A stretch of DNA of 64,000 nucleotides from Reichenbachiella versicolor (GCF_003171675.1 NZ_QFZQ01000001.1:1149128-1213127), one strand, 5' to 3'. Shown: positions 44,272 through 53,640, counted from the first letter of the stretch. Notes: a model not told the origin generated them from the sequence alone. Numbers and translations are program-made.

Positions 44272-45678
44272 TTAATTGATTTTTATATCAATATCTATTG
44301 CATTTAGAAAAGGTTCTAATCGAGGAATTGTTAAATCAAAAGCTTGTTTTAAAGATATAATCTGATCTTCAATTAGGTTAGTTGAATAATTAAAATGCGT
44401 CATTGGGCTTTTTATTTCATCACGATCTCGGTACTTATATCCTCTTTTACTATTTTGATATAAAGTCAATAAAGTCCCTGATACTAAGGCAATAGGTCTC
44501 CTGTTATCATCATCACCATCTCGTATTGTAGGGAATAACTTATCATGAAAGTTCACAATCTCTTGACAAGTAATATTGAACTCTTGAATTTTATGATAGA
44601 ACTCATAATCGTACTCGCGACACGCATATAAAAATAAGGCTACCGAAGGAAAGAAAGGATATCCTTGTTGTCCCCAAAGACCAACTATTGTTCTAAACCT
44701 TGAAAGTATTTGATCAGCTGATCTAAGTGTTATTTTTAAAGCTTCAAATAGTAAGACTGCGTAACTCTTAAAAGTTTCGGCGTATTCTTCTTTTAGCACG
44801 TTAGGATTCCATCTTTTTATTTCGAGATCAAATAATTTTTCAAAACCATAATATTCTAATAAATAAGTAACCCAATCCTTCATTGATGGACTTGGTATAG
44901 AGTATTCAAGGTCTATGAATTTTTTCAAGTATGTATTTGCATCCAATTCATTACTACCATAAACACCTTTAAGCGCTGCACTTAACTGGTTTTTATCAAT
45001 AGAAAGTACAAATACTATTCCTGGTACGGAAAAAAGGTGCTTAATCTGTTCTAGGACTTGAACAGAATAGTTTGGCCTGCAACGATCTAGTTCATCAATA
45101 AAGAATACCAAAGGGTTGTTTCCAGAAAAGGCATTAACATATGTCATCAGAGCTTTTTTGAAAGCTTCTATACCTTGCTTTTTCTTACTCTGCTTTTCTA
45201 CTCTTTTGAGTATCCCATCTACTGTAACATTTGTTAAGGAATCCAAAACTTCGTTAGTAGTGCCCTCACCTATATAGTTATCTACTAATTTCTTGGTGAG
45301 GATAGGCAGGACCTTCTTTGCTAAAGGTACTGCCGCTGTTGCTACTTGTCTGAAATTCTTCTCCGTGTCAACATCTTCAAACTCTTTCAATACCGATAAC
45401 ATCGATATCAAAACATCCTCTTCAAAGTCAGTTTCCCACGCATTGAAATACAACGTTTTGAAGCGATTTTTATTTAATTGTTGCTGCCACATTTTGATAA
45501 ATGTTGTCTTACCTGTTCCCCATTCATTGTTTACAGCTAGTACAAACCCATCACTATATACATCAATAATATTAGTAAGAATGTCAGCGTATTGTTTTCT
45601 GTTTAATTGACAGTTTTCAAATGGGTCTTCCTCTTTTCCTTTAGGGATTTCAACGTCTTTATGTTTAATATTACTCAT
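44272..45678 (-). CDS. KAP-family P-loop NTPase
   Basis: The protein has 468 residues. Walker A NEWGTGKTTF (G54-T58), the KAP marker YFNAWETDFEEDVL, and Walker B VFFIDELDRCRP followed by VLEQIKHLFSVPGIVFVLSI. KAP NTPases are often membrane-linked; here no hydrophobic insertion is seen, so it is a soluble type. Such proteins recur in defence loci (PifA-like), but no partner gene is evident except a 69-residue gene nearby. Confidence 0.88.
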   Translation of the reverse strand: MSNIKHKDVEIPKGKEEDPFENCQLNRKQYADILTNIIDVYSDGFVLAVNNEWGTGKTTFIKMWQQQLNKNRFKTLYFNAWETDFEEDVLISMLSVLKEFEDVDTEKNFRQVATAAVPLAKKVLPILTKKLVDNYIGEGTTNEVLDSLTNVTVDGILKRVEKQSKKKQGIEAFKKALMTYVNAFSGNNPLVFFIDELDRCRPNYSVQVLEQIKHLFSVPGIVFVLSIDKNQLSAALKGVYGSNELDANTYLKKFIDLEYSIPSPSMKDWVTYLLEYYGFEKLFDLEIKRWNPNVLKEEYAETFKSYAVLLFEALKITLRSADQILSRFRTIVGLWGQQGYPFFPSVALFLYACREYDYEFYHKIQEFNITCQEIVNFHDKLFPTIRDGDDDNRRPIALVSGTLLTLYQNSKRGYKYRDRDEIKSPMTHFNYSTNLIEDQIISLKQAFDLTIPRLEPFLNAIDIDIKIN

Positions 45679-45715
45679 AGATGATTAATTAGTTTTCATT
45701 CACTTGTTGAATTAA

Positions 45716-45925
45716 CTATTTTATGCATTTTGATTTTTCTAAGCCTTCTATCAGATTTTTAAACTCATGTAAAATGCTCGAGTTAACCCTTTTATTAGAA
45801 TTGTAACCTCTTCTTTCCAGACCATAAATTCTGACTCGAATATCTTTAAACCGTTTGAAACTAACAACGGTTTTTAAAACCCAAACACTAAGTATAGCTC
45901 CGTAAAGCTTGATCGCATTTGTCAA
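45716..45925 (-). CDS. Small basic hypothetical protein, 69 aa
   Basis: A short protein with one weak hydrophobic stretch (AIKLYGAILSVWVLKTVV) and a basic remainder (RFKDIRVRIYGLERRGYN). It lies 37 bp upstream of the KAP NTPase start on the same strand, so it could be a partner. Coding status is uncertain; no family is recognised. Confidence 0.35.
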   Translation of the reverse strand: MTNAIKLYGAILSVWVLKTVVSFKRFKDIRVRIYGLERRGYNSNKRVNSSILHEFKNLIEGLEKSKCIK

Positions 45926-45946
45926 TACTTAGTGAATATTCATATC

Positions 45947-48097
45947 CTATAAGTCAATAATGAGTCCTGCATTTATTACCCTTCCATCAGTCGGTGCCCA
46001 TAGCTCTGGAAAGTCAGGCTTAGTATGAGAATCTACTTGAAACTCCTCTAATTGATGTTGTCTGGTATCAGTGAAATTTTCAAAATTGATGTATAGACTT
46101 AGACTGTTGATCTTCCTCATCACCATAAAACCCATCATCCAAAAACCTTTCGTTTGACTGCCATCACTTAGGTGTTGGCTTCCTGTATAATAAGCCTCAT
46201 ATCCGATTCTCCATTCATCATGCACTTCGTACATCAGTACAGAGCCAATATTGTATTTGGGCGTCAATGGCTTTTGTTGATTTAAGTTATCATATTTCAG
46301 TTGAGTGTTGATATAGGCATAGTTGGCAAAGAGTTTAAAATCCTTGTACCCCAACTTAACATTCGTTTCAAACCCTTGACTGGTCACAGTTCCATCTGCA
46401 TTTTCATAGTAAAATTGACTTCGTTCGTTTTGTCTAAATACCAAAGCATCATCTAACTGAGTGAAAAAGAATAATTGGTTGACAGAAAGTGTCCAGTCAC
46501 TACCTAATAGGGTGCTGTAGTTGATATCAAAATTCCCGCCAATAGATCTTTCAGCATCAATTTGATCAACATCAATAGGCAGTATGCTTTGATAAGTTAG
46601 ATTCTCAGCATCTTCCGTGAAAATCGTAGGAAGCTTGTAACCTAAGCCCCCTCCTAACCTTGCAGACCATTTACTATTAAGTCTAGTCAAGAATGACGCT
46701 CTTGGCAAAGCAAACAGACCAAAATCAAAGGCATAGTCAATTCTGACTCCACTTTCCAAGGCATACCTTTCTGAAATATCAAAGGTGTTTTGAGTAAACA
46801 TACCTACAGTGGTATAGTTATAATCTCGTAGTAGAGAATCATACGGCTCTTCAGAAAATTTATCTGTATATAAGTTGGCTCCCGATATCCAGTTCGTACG
46901 AGACGATCCATAGTTAAGAGCAATCTCACTAAAAGATGACCATTGCTCACCTATAAATTGAAAGTCAGGTTCTGTGATCTTTCTATTGAAGTTGGTCAGA
47001 CTATTTTTAACTGTTAGGGCTTTATACTTATTCAATTGATTTTGATACGTCAATTGATATGAGTAGCGATCTGACTGGTTTTCTTCTGTAAACTGATGAA
47101 TTCCATTTTGATTATTTTCGATGACTTGCATATCTCCTCCCAACCTGTTCTCAATTGTTGAATTGAGTGTCAATCTCAAACTTGATTTATCGTCAGGATA
47201 GAAGAAGAAAGACGGATTAATAGTCAAACTGCGAATTCTAGGAATATCACTAAAGTCATCTTTGTTAGGATCATAGGCCTCTTGTCGATTGGCAGAAGTG
47301 TAGAAGGTCATACCGAATTGATCAAAACGCTGACCATAAAAGCCATTTAGTGTTGTACCGAGCGCATGGGTCTGATCAATCATGAAGCGTTGTTTTTTTT
47401 CATCTTCTGGTTGATAAGTCACTAGATTAATCAATCCGGCAATAGCGCCACCACCGTACAACGTCGAATTGCTTCCTTTAAGAATTTCAACTTGTTTTAG
47501 ATCTAGTGGTGGTATTTGCATAATGCTCAACCCACTGGAAAAACCTCCGAATAGCGGAAAGCCATCTTTTAATAGCTGGGTATATCTTCCGTCCAATCCT
47601 TGAATTCTAATACTCTGGTTGGCCGAACTTGCCGAAGTTTGTTGCATCTGGATACCCGTACTTTCCCGCAATACCATAGCGATATTAGAGGATTTCATTA
47701 TAGCCTTTTCTTCCAACTCTTCCGAATCTATAGCTTCTACACGGGTAGGTATTTCATCGATGGTTCGTCCGCTCCTGGTTGAGGTAACAATCACCTCTTC
47801 TAATTCCTCTCCATGATTTAAGGAGATTTTTTGAATTCCATTGATCGGCAGTGAGTATGTTTTATAGAAGGTTTCATACCCGACAAAAGATACCCTGACT
47901 CGAATAGTATCATCCTTGATATTGGTAATTTCTACATAGCCATTATAGTCTGTAACCGCACCTTGAGTAGTGCTGATGTGAACCGTAGCTCCTATTAATG
48001 GTTCATTTTCGTCATCGACAATAATTGCCTCAAACGTATTTTGAGCTTTTGCTAGCATTCCAGAAAGGAATAGATAGCATAATAAAATATACTTCAT
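45947..48097 (-). CDS. TonB-dependent receptor
   Basis: The protein has 716 residues. A signal peptide (LLCYLFLSGMLAKAQ), a carboxypeptidase-regulatory-like domain (20-100; PLIGATVHISTTQGAVTDYN), a plug with VLRESTGIQMQQTS and VEILKGSNSTLYGGGAIAG, and a beta-barrel ending in AGLIIDL. Transcribed after a Zur-like regulator and a His/Cys-rich small protein, so metal (perhaps zinc or copper) uptake is a reasonable inference. Confidence 0.9.
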   Translation of the reverse strand: MKYILLCYLFLSGMLAKAQNTFEAIIVDDENEPLIGATVHISTTQGAVTDYNGYVEITNIKDDTIRVRVSFVGYETFYKTYSLPINGIQKISLNHGEELEEVIVTSTRSGRTIDEIPTRVEAIDSEELEEKAIMKSSNIAMVLRESTGIQMQQTSASSANQSIRIQGLDGRYTQLLKDGFPLFGGFSSGLSIMQIPPLDLKQVEILKGSNSTLYGGGAIAGLINLVTYQPEDEKKQRFMIDQTHALGTTLNGFYGQRFDQFGMTFYTSANRQEAYDPNKDDFSDIPRIRSLTINPSFFFYPDDKSSLRLTLNSTIENRLGGDMQVIENNQNGIHQFTEENQSDRYSYQLTYQNQLNKYKALTVKNSLTNFNRKITEPDFQFIGEQWSSFSEIALNYGSSRTNWISGANLYTDKFSEEPYDSLLRDYNYTTVGMFTQNTFDISERYALESGVRIDYAFDFGLFALPRASFLTRLNSKWSARLGGGLGYKLPTIFTEDAENLTYQSILPIDVDQIDAERSIGGNFDINYSTLLGSDWTLSVNQLFFFTQLDDALVFRQNERSQFYYENADGTVTSQGFETNVKLGYKDFKLFANYAYINTQLKYDNLNQQKPLTPKYNIGSVLMYEVHDEWRIGYEAYYTGSQHLSDGSQTKGFWMMGFMVMRKINSLSLYINFENFTDTRQHQLEEFQVDSHTKPDFPELWAPTDGRVINAGLIIDL

Positions 48098-48138
48098 TGA
48101 ATGAAATGAGCATTTAAGTAATGAAATCAGTAAGCGGG

Positions 48139-48462
48139 TTAGGCTTTAGCGATTAAATCATTACTTGGAGGTGGGTCCCAAATAGAAAATGATATTCTAG
48201 ATAGAATTAGCTCATTTCGGCTGGATAGAGTGCTTTTAAAAAATGAAAGTGTGCCTAGACAAAATGTACTTGCTTGCTCAAAACATGAATGACAACAGTG
48301 ACAGGAACAAAATGGAGAACAGTGATCTTGATGCTCAGAATCATGATCATCAGCGCTAACTGACAAATGGCTATCAGGATCATGATCGTGTGGTACATCA
48401 TCACATGGCATAATGATCATGAAAAGTATCAATGATGATAATATGACTGAAAATACTTTCAC
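48139..48462 (-). CDS. His/Cys-rich small exported protein (DUF6660-like)
   Basis: The protein has 107 residues. After a signal-like VILSSLILFMIIMPCDD comes a metal-ligand cluster: HDHDPDSHLS, DHDSEHQDHCSPFCSCHCCH. The last 45 residues are not ligand-rich. I associate this layout with small proteins beside TonB receptors and metal regulators. It may bind or sense zinc or copper. It starts 44 bp after the Zur-like gene ends. Confidence 0.7.
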   Translation of the reverse strand: MKVFSVILSSLILFMIIMPCDDVPHDHDPDSHLSVSADDHDSEHQDHCSPFCSCHCCHSCFEQASTFCLGTLSFFKSTLSSRNELILSRISFSIWDPPPSNDLIAKA

Positions 48463-48505
48463 ATCACAAGACTACCCATAAAGCCATGCAACCTAATTGC
48501 AAAGG

Positions 48506-48940
48506 TTAAGAACAGTTGGCACAAATACCCTTATATACCATACTAGCACTTGCAGCTATAAACCCTGTAGGGATTTGTACCTCAGGGATTTTGGAGTTAG
48601 TAAGACAGTATGTCTCCTTGCAATGGACACAATGGAAATGTAAATGCTGGTCTTTAGGTACACATTCACAACCTTCTTCACACAGAGCATATTTAATAGC
48701 CCCAGTCCCATCGTCAATACTATGAATTAGCTTTTTCTCCTCAAATGTTTTGAGCGTTCTAAAAAGAGTAGCCCTGTCTGCTTTATCAAACTTGGCTTCA
48801 AGATTTCTGAGACTAGTAGCGACACCACTTTCAACCATCTGACGAAGTACTAAAAGTCGCATAGCCGTTGGCTTGATATGATGCTTTTCTAATTTTTGTT
48901 CGAGCATTTTGTTGTCAATAAAACCTTTCTCTAGTATCAT
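48506..48940 (-). CDS. Fur-family regulator, Zur-like
   Basis: The protein has 144 residues from ATG 48940; an alternative ATG is at 48907 (MLEQKLEKHH). HTH: HHIKPTAMRLLVLRQMVESG and DRATLFRTLKTFEEKKLIH. Metal sites: CEEGCECVPKDQHLHFHCVHC and a final CANC. The Cys pairs are the structural zinc site; the HLHFHC cluster is the sensor site. First gene of a possible operon with the metal-ligand-rich protein and TonB receptor. Confidence 0.85.
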   Translation of the reverse strand: MILEKGFIDNKMLEQKLEKHHIKPTAMRLLVLRQMVESGVATSLRNLEAKFDKADRATLFRTLKTFEEKKLIHSIDDGTGAIKYALCEEGCECVPKDQHLHFHCVHCKETYCLTNSKIPEVQIPTGFIAASASMVYKGICANCS

Positions 48941-49076
48941 GTCATTTAAATGAAGCTCCCTGACCCAAGGGTCGGGGAATTAAACCCAAAGGGCTATCGC
49001 CCTGCGATTAAAATAGGGCTACAATACATGCATACAAATTTAGCCAATGACTACAATGCTCCCCACTGATAGCAAC

Positions 49077-49430
49077 AATAACTTTTGAAACTCTTCTATA
49101 GAATAAAAGGTAAAATACTCCCCTTTGATAAGCGGGCTGGGGACATTTATATGAATCCAGAAAGTTGATTCCTAACATGATTCTTACTTGACTTGTATTA
49201 CTTCTCAAATCCTCTTTGCCTCCTTTGGAAGGAGGAATAACTTTCGAAGTTCTTTTCATATAATAAAAGGTACAATACTCCACTTTGATATGGGGGCTGA
49301 GAGGATTAATTGATCAATCTAGAAAGTAGATTCGTAACATGAATCTTGATTGACTTGTACTTATTTCCCAAATCCTCCTTACCTCCTTTGGAAGGAGGAA
49401 TAATTTTTGAAGTTCCTTATTATGGAAATC
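49077..49430. repeat. Tandem 160-bp repeats, array 1
   Basis: Units start with AATAACTTTTGAA-like sequence at 49077, 49236 and 49399 (partial). Each contains TAATAAAAGGTA, CTTTGATA.GCGGGCTGGG, CCAGAAAGT, ACTTGTAT.ACTT and a CCTCCTTTGGAAGGAGG hairpin. They are non-coding. The same unit makes array 2 at 55559-56045, so the element has spread and expanded twice. Confidence 0.75.
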
Positions 49431-49608
49431 TATGCTTAAAGAGAAATATCTAACAGCTTCATTGCGATGTTCTTTATGTTACTATGTGCTTAATGATAAC
49501 CGAAATAAGGTTAGAGACAACAAGTGATTGTACTTTGTGACTATTACCATTAGAGATGCTGTTGTAGATACAATCGTAATGCAATTTTGTCTAGTTAGTT
49601 GATTTGAT

Positions 49609-49711
49609 GAACCGCCGTATACCAGATCGGTACAGCCTGTCCCATACTTGATACAGGATACGGTGGTGAGAGGTGCTCCGTGAGCTTATGGCTCACGGGC
49701 ATTTACTCGAT
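49609..49711 (+). ncRNA. Group II intron 3' end remnant (domains V-VI)
   Basis: GAACCGCCGTATACC pairs with GGTACGGTGGT-like sequence downstream (TACGGTGGT) as a domain V stem with an enlarged loop. A GTGAGCTTATGGCTCAC hairpin follows, ending TTTACTCGATTA like an intron 3' end. There is no RT gene, so it is a non-functional fragment. Similar ends are at 50915-51012 and 51486-51564. Confidence 0.6.
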
Positions 49712-49721
49712 TATGGACTTT

Positions 49722-50444
49722 TCACTTGTAGAAGTCTTCCCAGCCTTTTGAATATGGATTCGGAGAAAATTCTCCAGTACCTTCATCCAATCCTTCAGAG
49801 AATGGGATTCTATATTCACCCCAATTACAAATTTTGCTTTTCGTTTTACCGTACTGTGTCCAATTACCAGCGTATTGATTGTTTTTATAGTTGTCCGAGT
49901 ATGTTTCTAAATCGTCAAACTTAATTTCACCGTTTTTGTTTACGTACCACCAAACGGTCATAATACCTTCAAACGTTCCTACAAATTTCTGCTCTGGGTT
50001 TTCATTAAATAAGTATTTTCCAATAGCAATGCCTTGAGCTTTGAATCCAGCATCTGCATACTTATCATCTATTCCGTAATGCATGTTCTCGAATTCACGG
50101 AACTGTTCGATTGTGATTGTTCCCTCGAAGTCACAGATGTTGTCACCAACTTTAGTTGTTCCAGTTATAAAATAGAGATTGGAAGTATTAGTACTTTTTT
50201 TAATTGAACTATAGTTGATCTTAATTCTTCGAAAGTCTGTACCAATGAAACCAAGAAAATCGGTTTTTGGCACTAGTACATCTGATAAATCATACTTCAG
50301 ATAGCGATTTAAAAGATTGCCCTTTTTTAGCTTCTGAAACATTCGGGATTTTGGATTCTCTAAACTGTTGAGCCATTTAGTTTTCTGCTGACCGAACACG
50401 TTAATCGAAAGCAGAACAAGTATTATAGGTATTAGGTTTTTCAT
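49722..50444 (-). CDS. Secreted hypothetical protein, 240 aa
   Basis: The start LIPIILVLLSINVFGQ is a signal peptide. The mature protein is Asn/Lys/Tyr-rich, beta-like, with IGTDFRRIKINYSSIKKS and VGTFEGIMTVWWYVNKNGEI. No family is recognised. It stands alone between intron and integrase remnants, like a captured cassette. Codon usage is more AT-rich than in the native genes. Confidence 0.65.
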   Translation of the reverse strand: MKNLIPIILVLLSINVFGQQKTKWLNSLENPKSRMFQKLKKGNLLNRYLKYDLSDVLVPKTDFLGFIGTDFRRIKINYSSIKKSTNTSNLYFITGTTKVGDNICDFEGTITIEQFREFENMHYGIDDKYADAGFKAQGIAIGKYLFNENPEQKFVGTFEGIMTVWWYVNKNGEIKFDDLETYSDNYKNNQYAGNWTQYGKTKSKICNWGEYRIPFSEGLDEGTGEFSPNPYSKGWEDFYK

Positions 50445-50504
50445 TTCTGTTTGTTGTCCATAACATAGTTGTATTGTTAATGTGTATAATGGTGATTATA
50501 CATA

Positions 50505-50700
50505 TTATGTCAAATCTAATGGATTCTTGATATTCATGAAATTAGAGTTCGCTACCTGTGTATAGATTTTGGTGGTTTTTGAGGAGTTATGCCCTAGTAA
50601 TATCTGTATATCGAATATCTGTGCCTGATTCCAACAAATACATGGCAAATAAATACCCGCTCGGTCGCAAATGTTTTACGACTGAAATCAATCTTGTATA
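50505..50700 (-). pseudogene. Tyrosine recombinase C-terminal remnant, copy 1
   Basis: The minus strand ends DIQILLGHNSSKTTKIYTQV, then ANSNFMNIKNPLDLT and TAA at 50505. This is the conserved LLGH...IYTHV end of XerC/XerD-type integrases (His and Tyr). Upstream the frame breaks. A second copy is at 53269-53457 with the same 3' hairpin. It cannot be functional. Confidence 0.7.
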
Positions 50701-50711
50701 GACGTACTTGG

Positions 50712-50906
50712 CAATTGCATTGCGGTGTTCTTAATATTTTTTTAGCTATGGCTAATTACTACAAGATTCGAGATAATGAAGGGTTGTACTTTGTCTCTTT
50801 TACCATTATAAACTTGATGGTGTCAGGAGAGTGAAGATATAGGATTAGGTTGAATATGGAGTTCGCATCAGAGATGCTGTATGTAGATACAATCGTAATA
50901 CAATTG
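50712..50906. repeat. Dispersed CAATTGCATTGCGG repeat, copy 1
   Basis: Begins CAATTGCATTGCGGTGTTC, then AGATAATGAAGGG, GTACTTTGTCTCTTTTACCA and TTGATGGTGTCAGGAGAGTG. Copies follow integrase remnants here, at 53449 and at 55014; a degraded copy precedes the intron end at 49.6 kb (TGTACTTTGTGACTATTACC). It may be part of intron or recombination-site sequence. Non-coding. Confidence 0.6.
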
Positions 50907-50914
50907 GATTTAAT

Positions 50915-51012
50915 GAACCACTTGAGATGGGATCAGTACTGCCTCTACAGTACAAGATAAGTGATGTGAGAGGTACACCGTAGGCTTATAGCTCACGGCA
51001 GTCTACTCGATT
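50915..51012 (+). ncRNA. Group II intron 3' end remnant, degraded
   Basis: Parallel to 49609-49711: GAACCACTTGAGATGG, a TACAGTACAAG centre, GTGAGAGGTACACCG, a CTTATAGCTCACGG hairpin and CTACTCGATTA. Domain V pairing is weaker here, so it is more degraded. It directly precedes the region with the RT fragment. Confidence 0.5.
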
Positions 51013-51077
51013 AAGTGGATTTTATCTTGGGTTTGGTTCTCCTATATGCTCTACACCTAGATCAAATTCTAACTTAG

Positions 51078-51476
51078 GGTTGGGATAGACTCAAGCGTAA
51101 ACTCAAACAGCTTACCAAGAAAACGTTACCGTACAGTTTCGAAAATCGATTACAACGGCTCAAAGAAGTCTACCGAGGTTGGTTGAACAACTTCCGTATG
51201 GCCAATATTCAAACCAAACTTAAGACCCTCGATGAGTGGTTACGTAATCGATTGAGATATTGTATATGGCATGATTGGAAAAAGGGAGAGCGTAAGCGTA
51301 AGAATCTAATTCGACTAGGCGTACCACAAAATCAAGCTTATGCTTGGAATCGAACAAGAATGGGAGGCTGGGCAGTAGTTCAAAGCCCAATTTTAGGTAC
51401 GGCTATTACTTTGTCACGGCTACGTCGAAAAGGATATGAGAGTATGTTGGGTTACTATTTGAAAGTGAAAGTCTGA
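51078..51476 (+). pseudogene. Group II intron reverse transcriptase, C-terminal fragment
   Basis: Open frame of 132 codons with no start: LKRKLKQLTKKTLPYSFENR, VYRGWLNNFRMANIQTKL, then WLRNRLRYCIWHDWKKGERK and AYAWNRTRMGGWAVVQSPIL. This is the thumb end plus maturase (GIIM) domain of an LtrA-like intron protein. The RT catalytic part (YADD) is missing. The intron 3' end follows 9 bp later. Confidence 0.8.
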
Positions 51477-51485
51477 GTTTTGTTG

Positions 51486-51564
51486 AACCGCCGTGACCGG
51501 TACGTACGGTGGTCTGTGAGGCGCACTCCGTTCCTAATAAGGAACGGAACCGTCTACACGATTG
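51486..51564 (+). ncRNA. Group II intron domains V-VI
   Basis: GAACCGCCGT and ACGGTGGTC form the domain V stem around the GTACGT tip. Domain VI is the GTTCCTAATAAGGAAC hairpin, ending CTACACGATT. It immediately follows the RT fragment, so these two pieces come from the same 5'-truncated intron. Confidence 0.75.
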
Positions 51565-51597
51565 TAGCACGTTTTTTCGCAGGACTTATTACATTAT

Positions 51598-52545
51598 CTA
51601 TAAAATAGCTAATGTGTATTCGCTTAATTTTAATACTCCATCTTCTTCAATTAACGTCCAAGTAGTTATATTACTTAAATTCATAATTCCCATTCCAGTA
51701 ATATCTCCTTCAAAATGAAGAACAAAAGTTACTTTAAAACCTTTTTCGTTTTTCTCAACTTTTATGTTTGTTGGCGTATGTACTGAATAGTTTTGACTTT
51801 CTTTTTGAGCATTTAAAAATGCTTTAAGACCTTCTTTATTATCTACTTTATTTCCAAGAATATCTATATTTAAAGGATTATGACTTGTTAGCTTCATTAA
51901 GGAATCTGCGTCTCCAGCATCAATTAAACCAAACCATTTATGTGTGAATGATTGAGCATCTGTAAAAGAAAAATCACCTTTTTTAGTGTCTGTTATATTT
52001 TCAATTTTACTTGCTTCAGGAGTATTTTGTAAAACTACTTTGTAGGCGGTTACTTTAAACAAAGTACCACTTGGGTCTTTTTTTGTTTTAAGATTGGTTT
52101 CTATTTTCATTCTACCTACAAAATCCATTTGCATCATTTTATCATCTGCGGTTAAAGCGTGATAAGTATGTGGGCAAATTATTTCAAATTGACTCTCTCC
52201 AGTTTTGTATACAGAAATTTCGTTGATATAGTGTGCACTTGATTTTATTGCTGAAAAACTTTGTTCTGCATAGGTGACTAATTCTTCTACAGAGTTTAGA
52301 GTGGCTTGTGGATATACAAACTCTACTGTTGAGTCTGGCAAAAATGGAGTTATTTCATCCATATTGGTTCCTTTGTCAAACCTGCTATACCAAGCATATA
52401 CGAATGACTTGATTTCGTTTTCTGTTTTTTTGTCTAATTGTTTCTGATTCATAATTTTTGTTTTTTCATTTTTAAGTTCAGGTGTTTGCCCCATACTTGT
52501 TATGGCAAGTAATAGAGCTCCTATTATCATTATTTTACTTCGCAT
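51598..52545 (-). CDS. Secreted protein with two SnoaL-like domains
   Basis: 315 residues from ATG 52545 (ATG 52566 adds seven residues before the signal MRSKIMIIGALLLAITSMGQ). Two NTF2/SnoaL-like halves: FVYAWYSRFDKGTNMDEITP with FPLPDST-like strand region and HKWFGLIDAGDADSLMKLTS. A duplicated fold is likely. It lies directly downstream of a Crp-type regulator (75 bp) on the same strand, probably its target. Confidence 0.7.
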   Translation of the reverse strand: MRSKIMIIGALLLAITSMGQTPELKNEKTKIMNQKQLDKKTENEIKSFVYAWYSRFDKGTNMDEITPFLPDSTVEFVYPQATLNSVEELVTYAEQSFSAIKSSAHYINEISVYKTGESQFEIICPHTYHALTADDKMMQMDFVGRMKIETNLKTKKDPSGTLFKVTAYKVVLQNTPEASKIENITDTKKGDFSFTDAQSFTHKWFGLIDAGDADSLMKLTSHNPLNIDILGNKVDNKEGLKAFLNAQKESQNYSVHTPTNIKVEKNEKGFKVTFVLHFEGDITGMGIMNLSNITTWTLIEEDGVLKLSEYTLAIL

Positions 52546-52620
52546 ATTTTCTTTAATTTTTAACACAATGCAAAGGAAATAAGACTAAAAATGATTTGAC
52601 TTGCCAAATGGCAAGAAACA

Positions 52621-53193
52621 CTAAATTGTTGAAATAGCTTTTCTAACTCTGCTCAATGAAAAAGGTGTGATTCCCAAAAATGAAGCTATATATATCAGAG
52701 GTGTACGCTTTGAAATATTAGGATAGGTGTTTAAGAATTTTAGATATGAAGCCTTGGTATCTGAATTGATAAGACTTCTTTGAAAATTAGTTTTTTTTAT
52801 TAAAACTTCATTTATTATTTTCTGAAAAGTGTTTTCCCAATGTGGAATTTCTACACAGAATAATTCCCAAGATTTTCTCGGAACAACAATTATTTCACAT
52901 TCGGTTATTGCTTCAATAGTGCCAGAACTTGGTATGTGCTCAAAGAAACTTGATACATTGCCTACAAATTCATTTTCCGCCATAAAAAAGGAAGTGATTT
53001 CATTTGCTTCATTGTCGTAAAAATAATACCGAAATATTCCAGATGTAACAAATCCAATTTCATTGCTGCGAATCCCAGTTTTTAAAAACATTTCGCTAGG
53101 CTTGTATTTTCGTAAACTAGTATTTTGAGTAATCAATTCAATATCATTTTTAGACAGTTTATGATATGAATTGAAAAGATTTTGTAATTGCAT
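52621..53193 (-). CDS. Crp/Fnr-family regulator
   Basis: The protein has 190 residues. CNB-like barrel (KPSEMFLKTGIRSNEIGFVT, FFMAENEFVGNVSSFFE) and a short HTH end (IYIASFLGITPFSLSRVRKA). It probably controls the SnoaL-like gene downstream. Upstream lie a TACAACGTAGTTGTA palindrome (53223-53237) and the integrase remnant, so it looks like part of a mobile cassette. Confidence 0.85.
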   Translation of the reverse strand: MQLQNLFNSYHKLSKNDIELITQNTSLRKYKPSEMFLKTGIRSNEIGFVTSGIFRYYFYDNEANEITSFFMAENEFVGNVSSFFEHIPSSGTIEAITECEIIVVPRKSWELFCVEIPHWENTFQKIINEVLIKKTNFQRSLINSDTKASYLKFLNTYPNISKRTPLIYIASFLGITPFSLSRVRKAISTI

Positions 53194-53222
53194 ACTCTTT
53201 TAAGTTCCTGTTTTTAATGTGC

Positions 53223-53271
53223 TACAACGTAGTTGTAATGTTAATGTGTATAATGGTGATTATACACATTA
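53223..53271. repeat. Paired palindromes at the integrase remnant end
   Basis: TACAAC-GTA-GTTGTA (53223-53237) is a 15-bp palindrome. TAATGTGTATAA and TTATACACATTA (53242-53271) form a perfect 12-bp stem with a 6-nt loop. The second stem recurs next to the copy at 50.5 kb with one change. They could be recombinase core sites or the integrase terminator. Confidence 0.55.
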
Positions 53272-53457
53272 TGTCAAATCTAATGGATTCTTGATATTCA
53301 CAAAATTGGAGTTCGCTACATGTGTATAGATTTCGGTGTTTTTTGTGGAGTTGTGTCCTAGTAACATTTGTATATTTTGAATATCCATGCCTGATTCCTG
53401 CTCAGTCGCAAATGTTTTGCAACTTAAACCTAGCTTATATAGACTTACCAATTGCAT
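53269..53457 (-). pseudogene. Tyrosine recombinase C-terminal remnant, copy 2
   Basis: A 62-codon frame ends DIQNIQMLLGHNSTKNTEIY, then THVANSNFVNIKNPLDLT. It keeps LLGHNS and IYTHV of the catalytic region, while the RHSFATH region is degraded to CKTFATEQESG. It lacks everything N-terminal. Closely similar to 50505-50700, so it is a repeated unit beside each cassette. Confidence 0.75.
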
Positions 53458-53640
53458 TGCGGTGTTCTTAATGATAATTTTTAGCTATGGCTAACTGGTA
53501 CAAGATTAGAGATAATGAAGGGGTGTACTTTGTCTCTTTTACCATTATAAACTTGATGGTGTCAGGAGAGTGAAGATATTGGATTAGGTTGACTATAGAT
53601 AACGCATCGGAGATGCTATATAAAAATACAATCCCAATGT
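53449..53640. repeat. Dispersed CAATTGCATTGCGG repeat, copy 2
   Basis: Matches 50712-50906 nearly base for base over AGATAATGAAGG, GTACTTTGTCTCTTTTACCA, TTATAAACTTGATGGTGTCA and GGAGAGTGAAGATAT. A shorter copy is at 55014-55105. After it, 53641-53866 shows no gene or known repeat. Confidence 0.6.

Noticed and set aside
49008..49283. 91-codon minus-strand open frame
   Set aside because: It runs through the tandem repeat array and the translation is repeat-derived.
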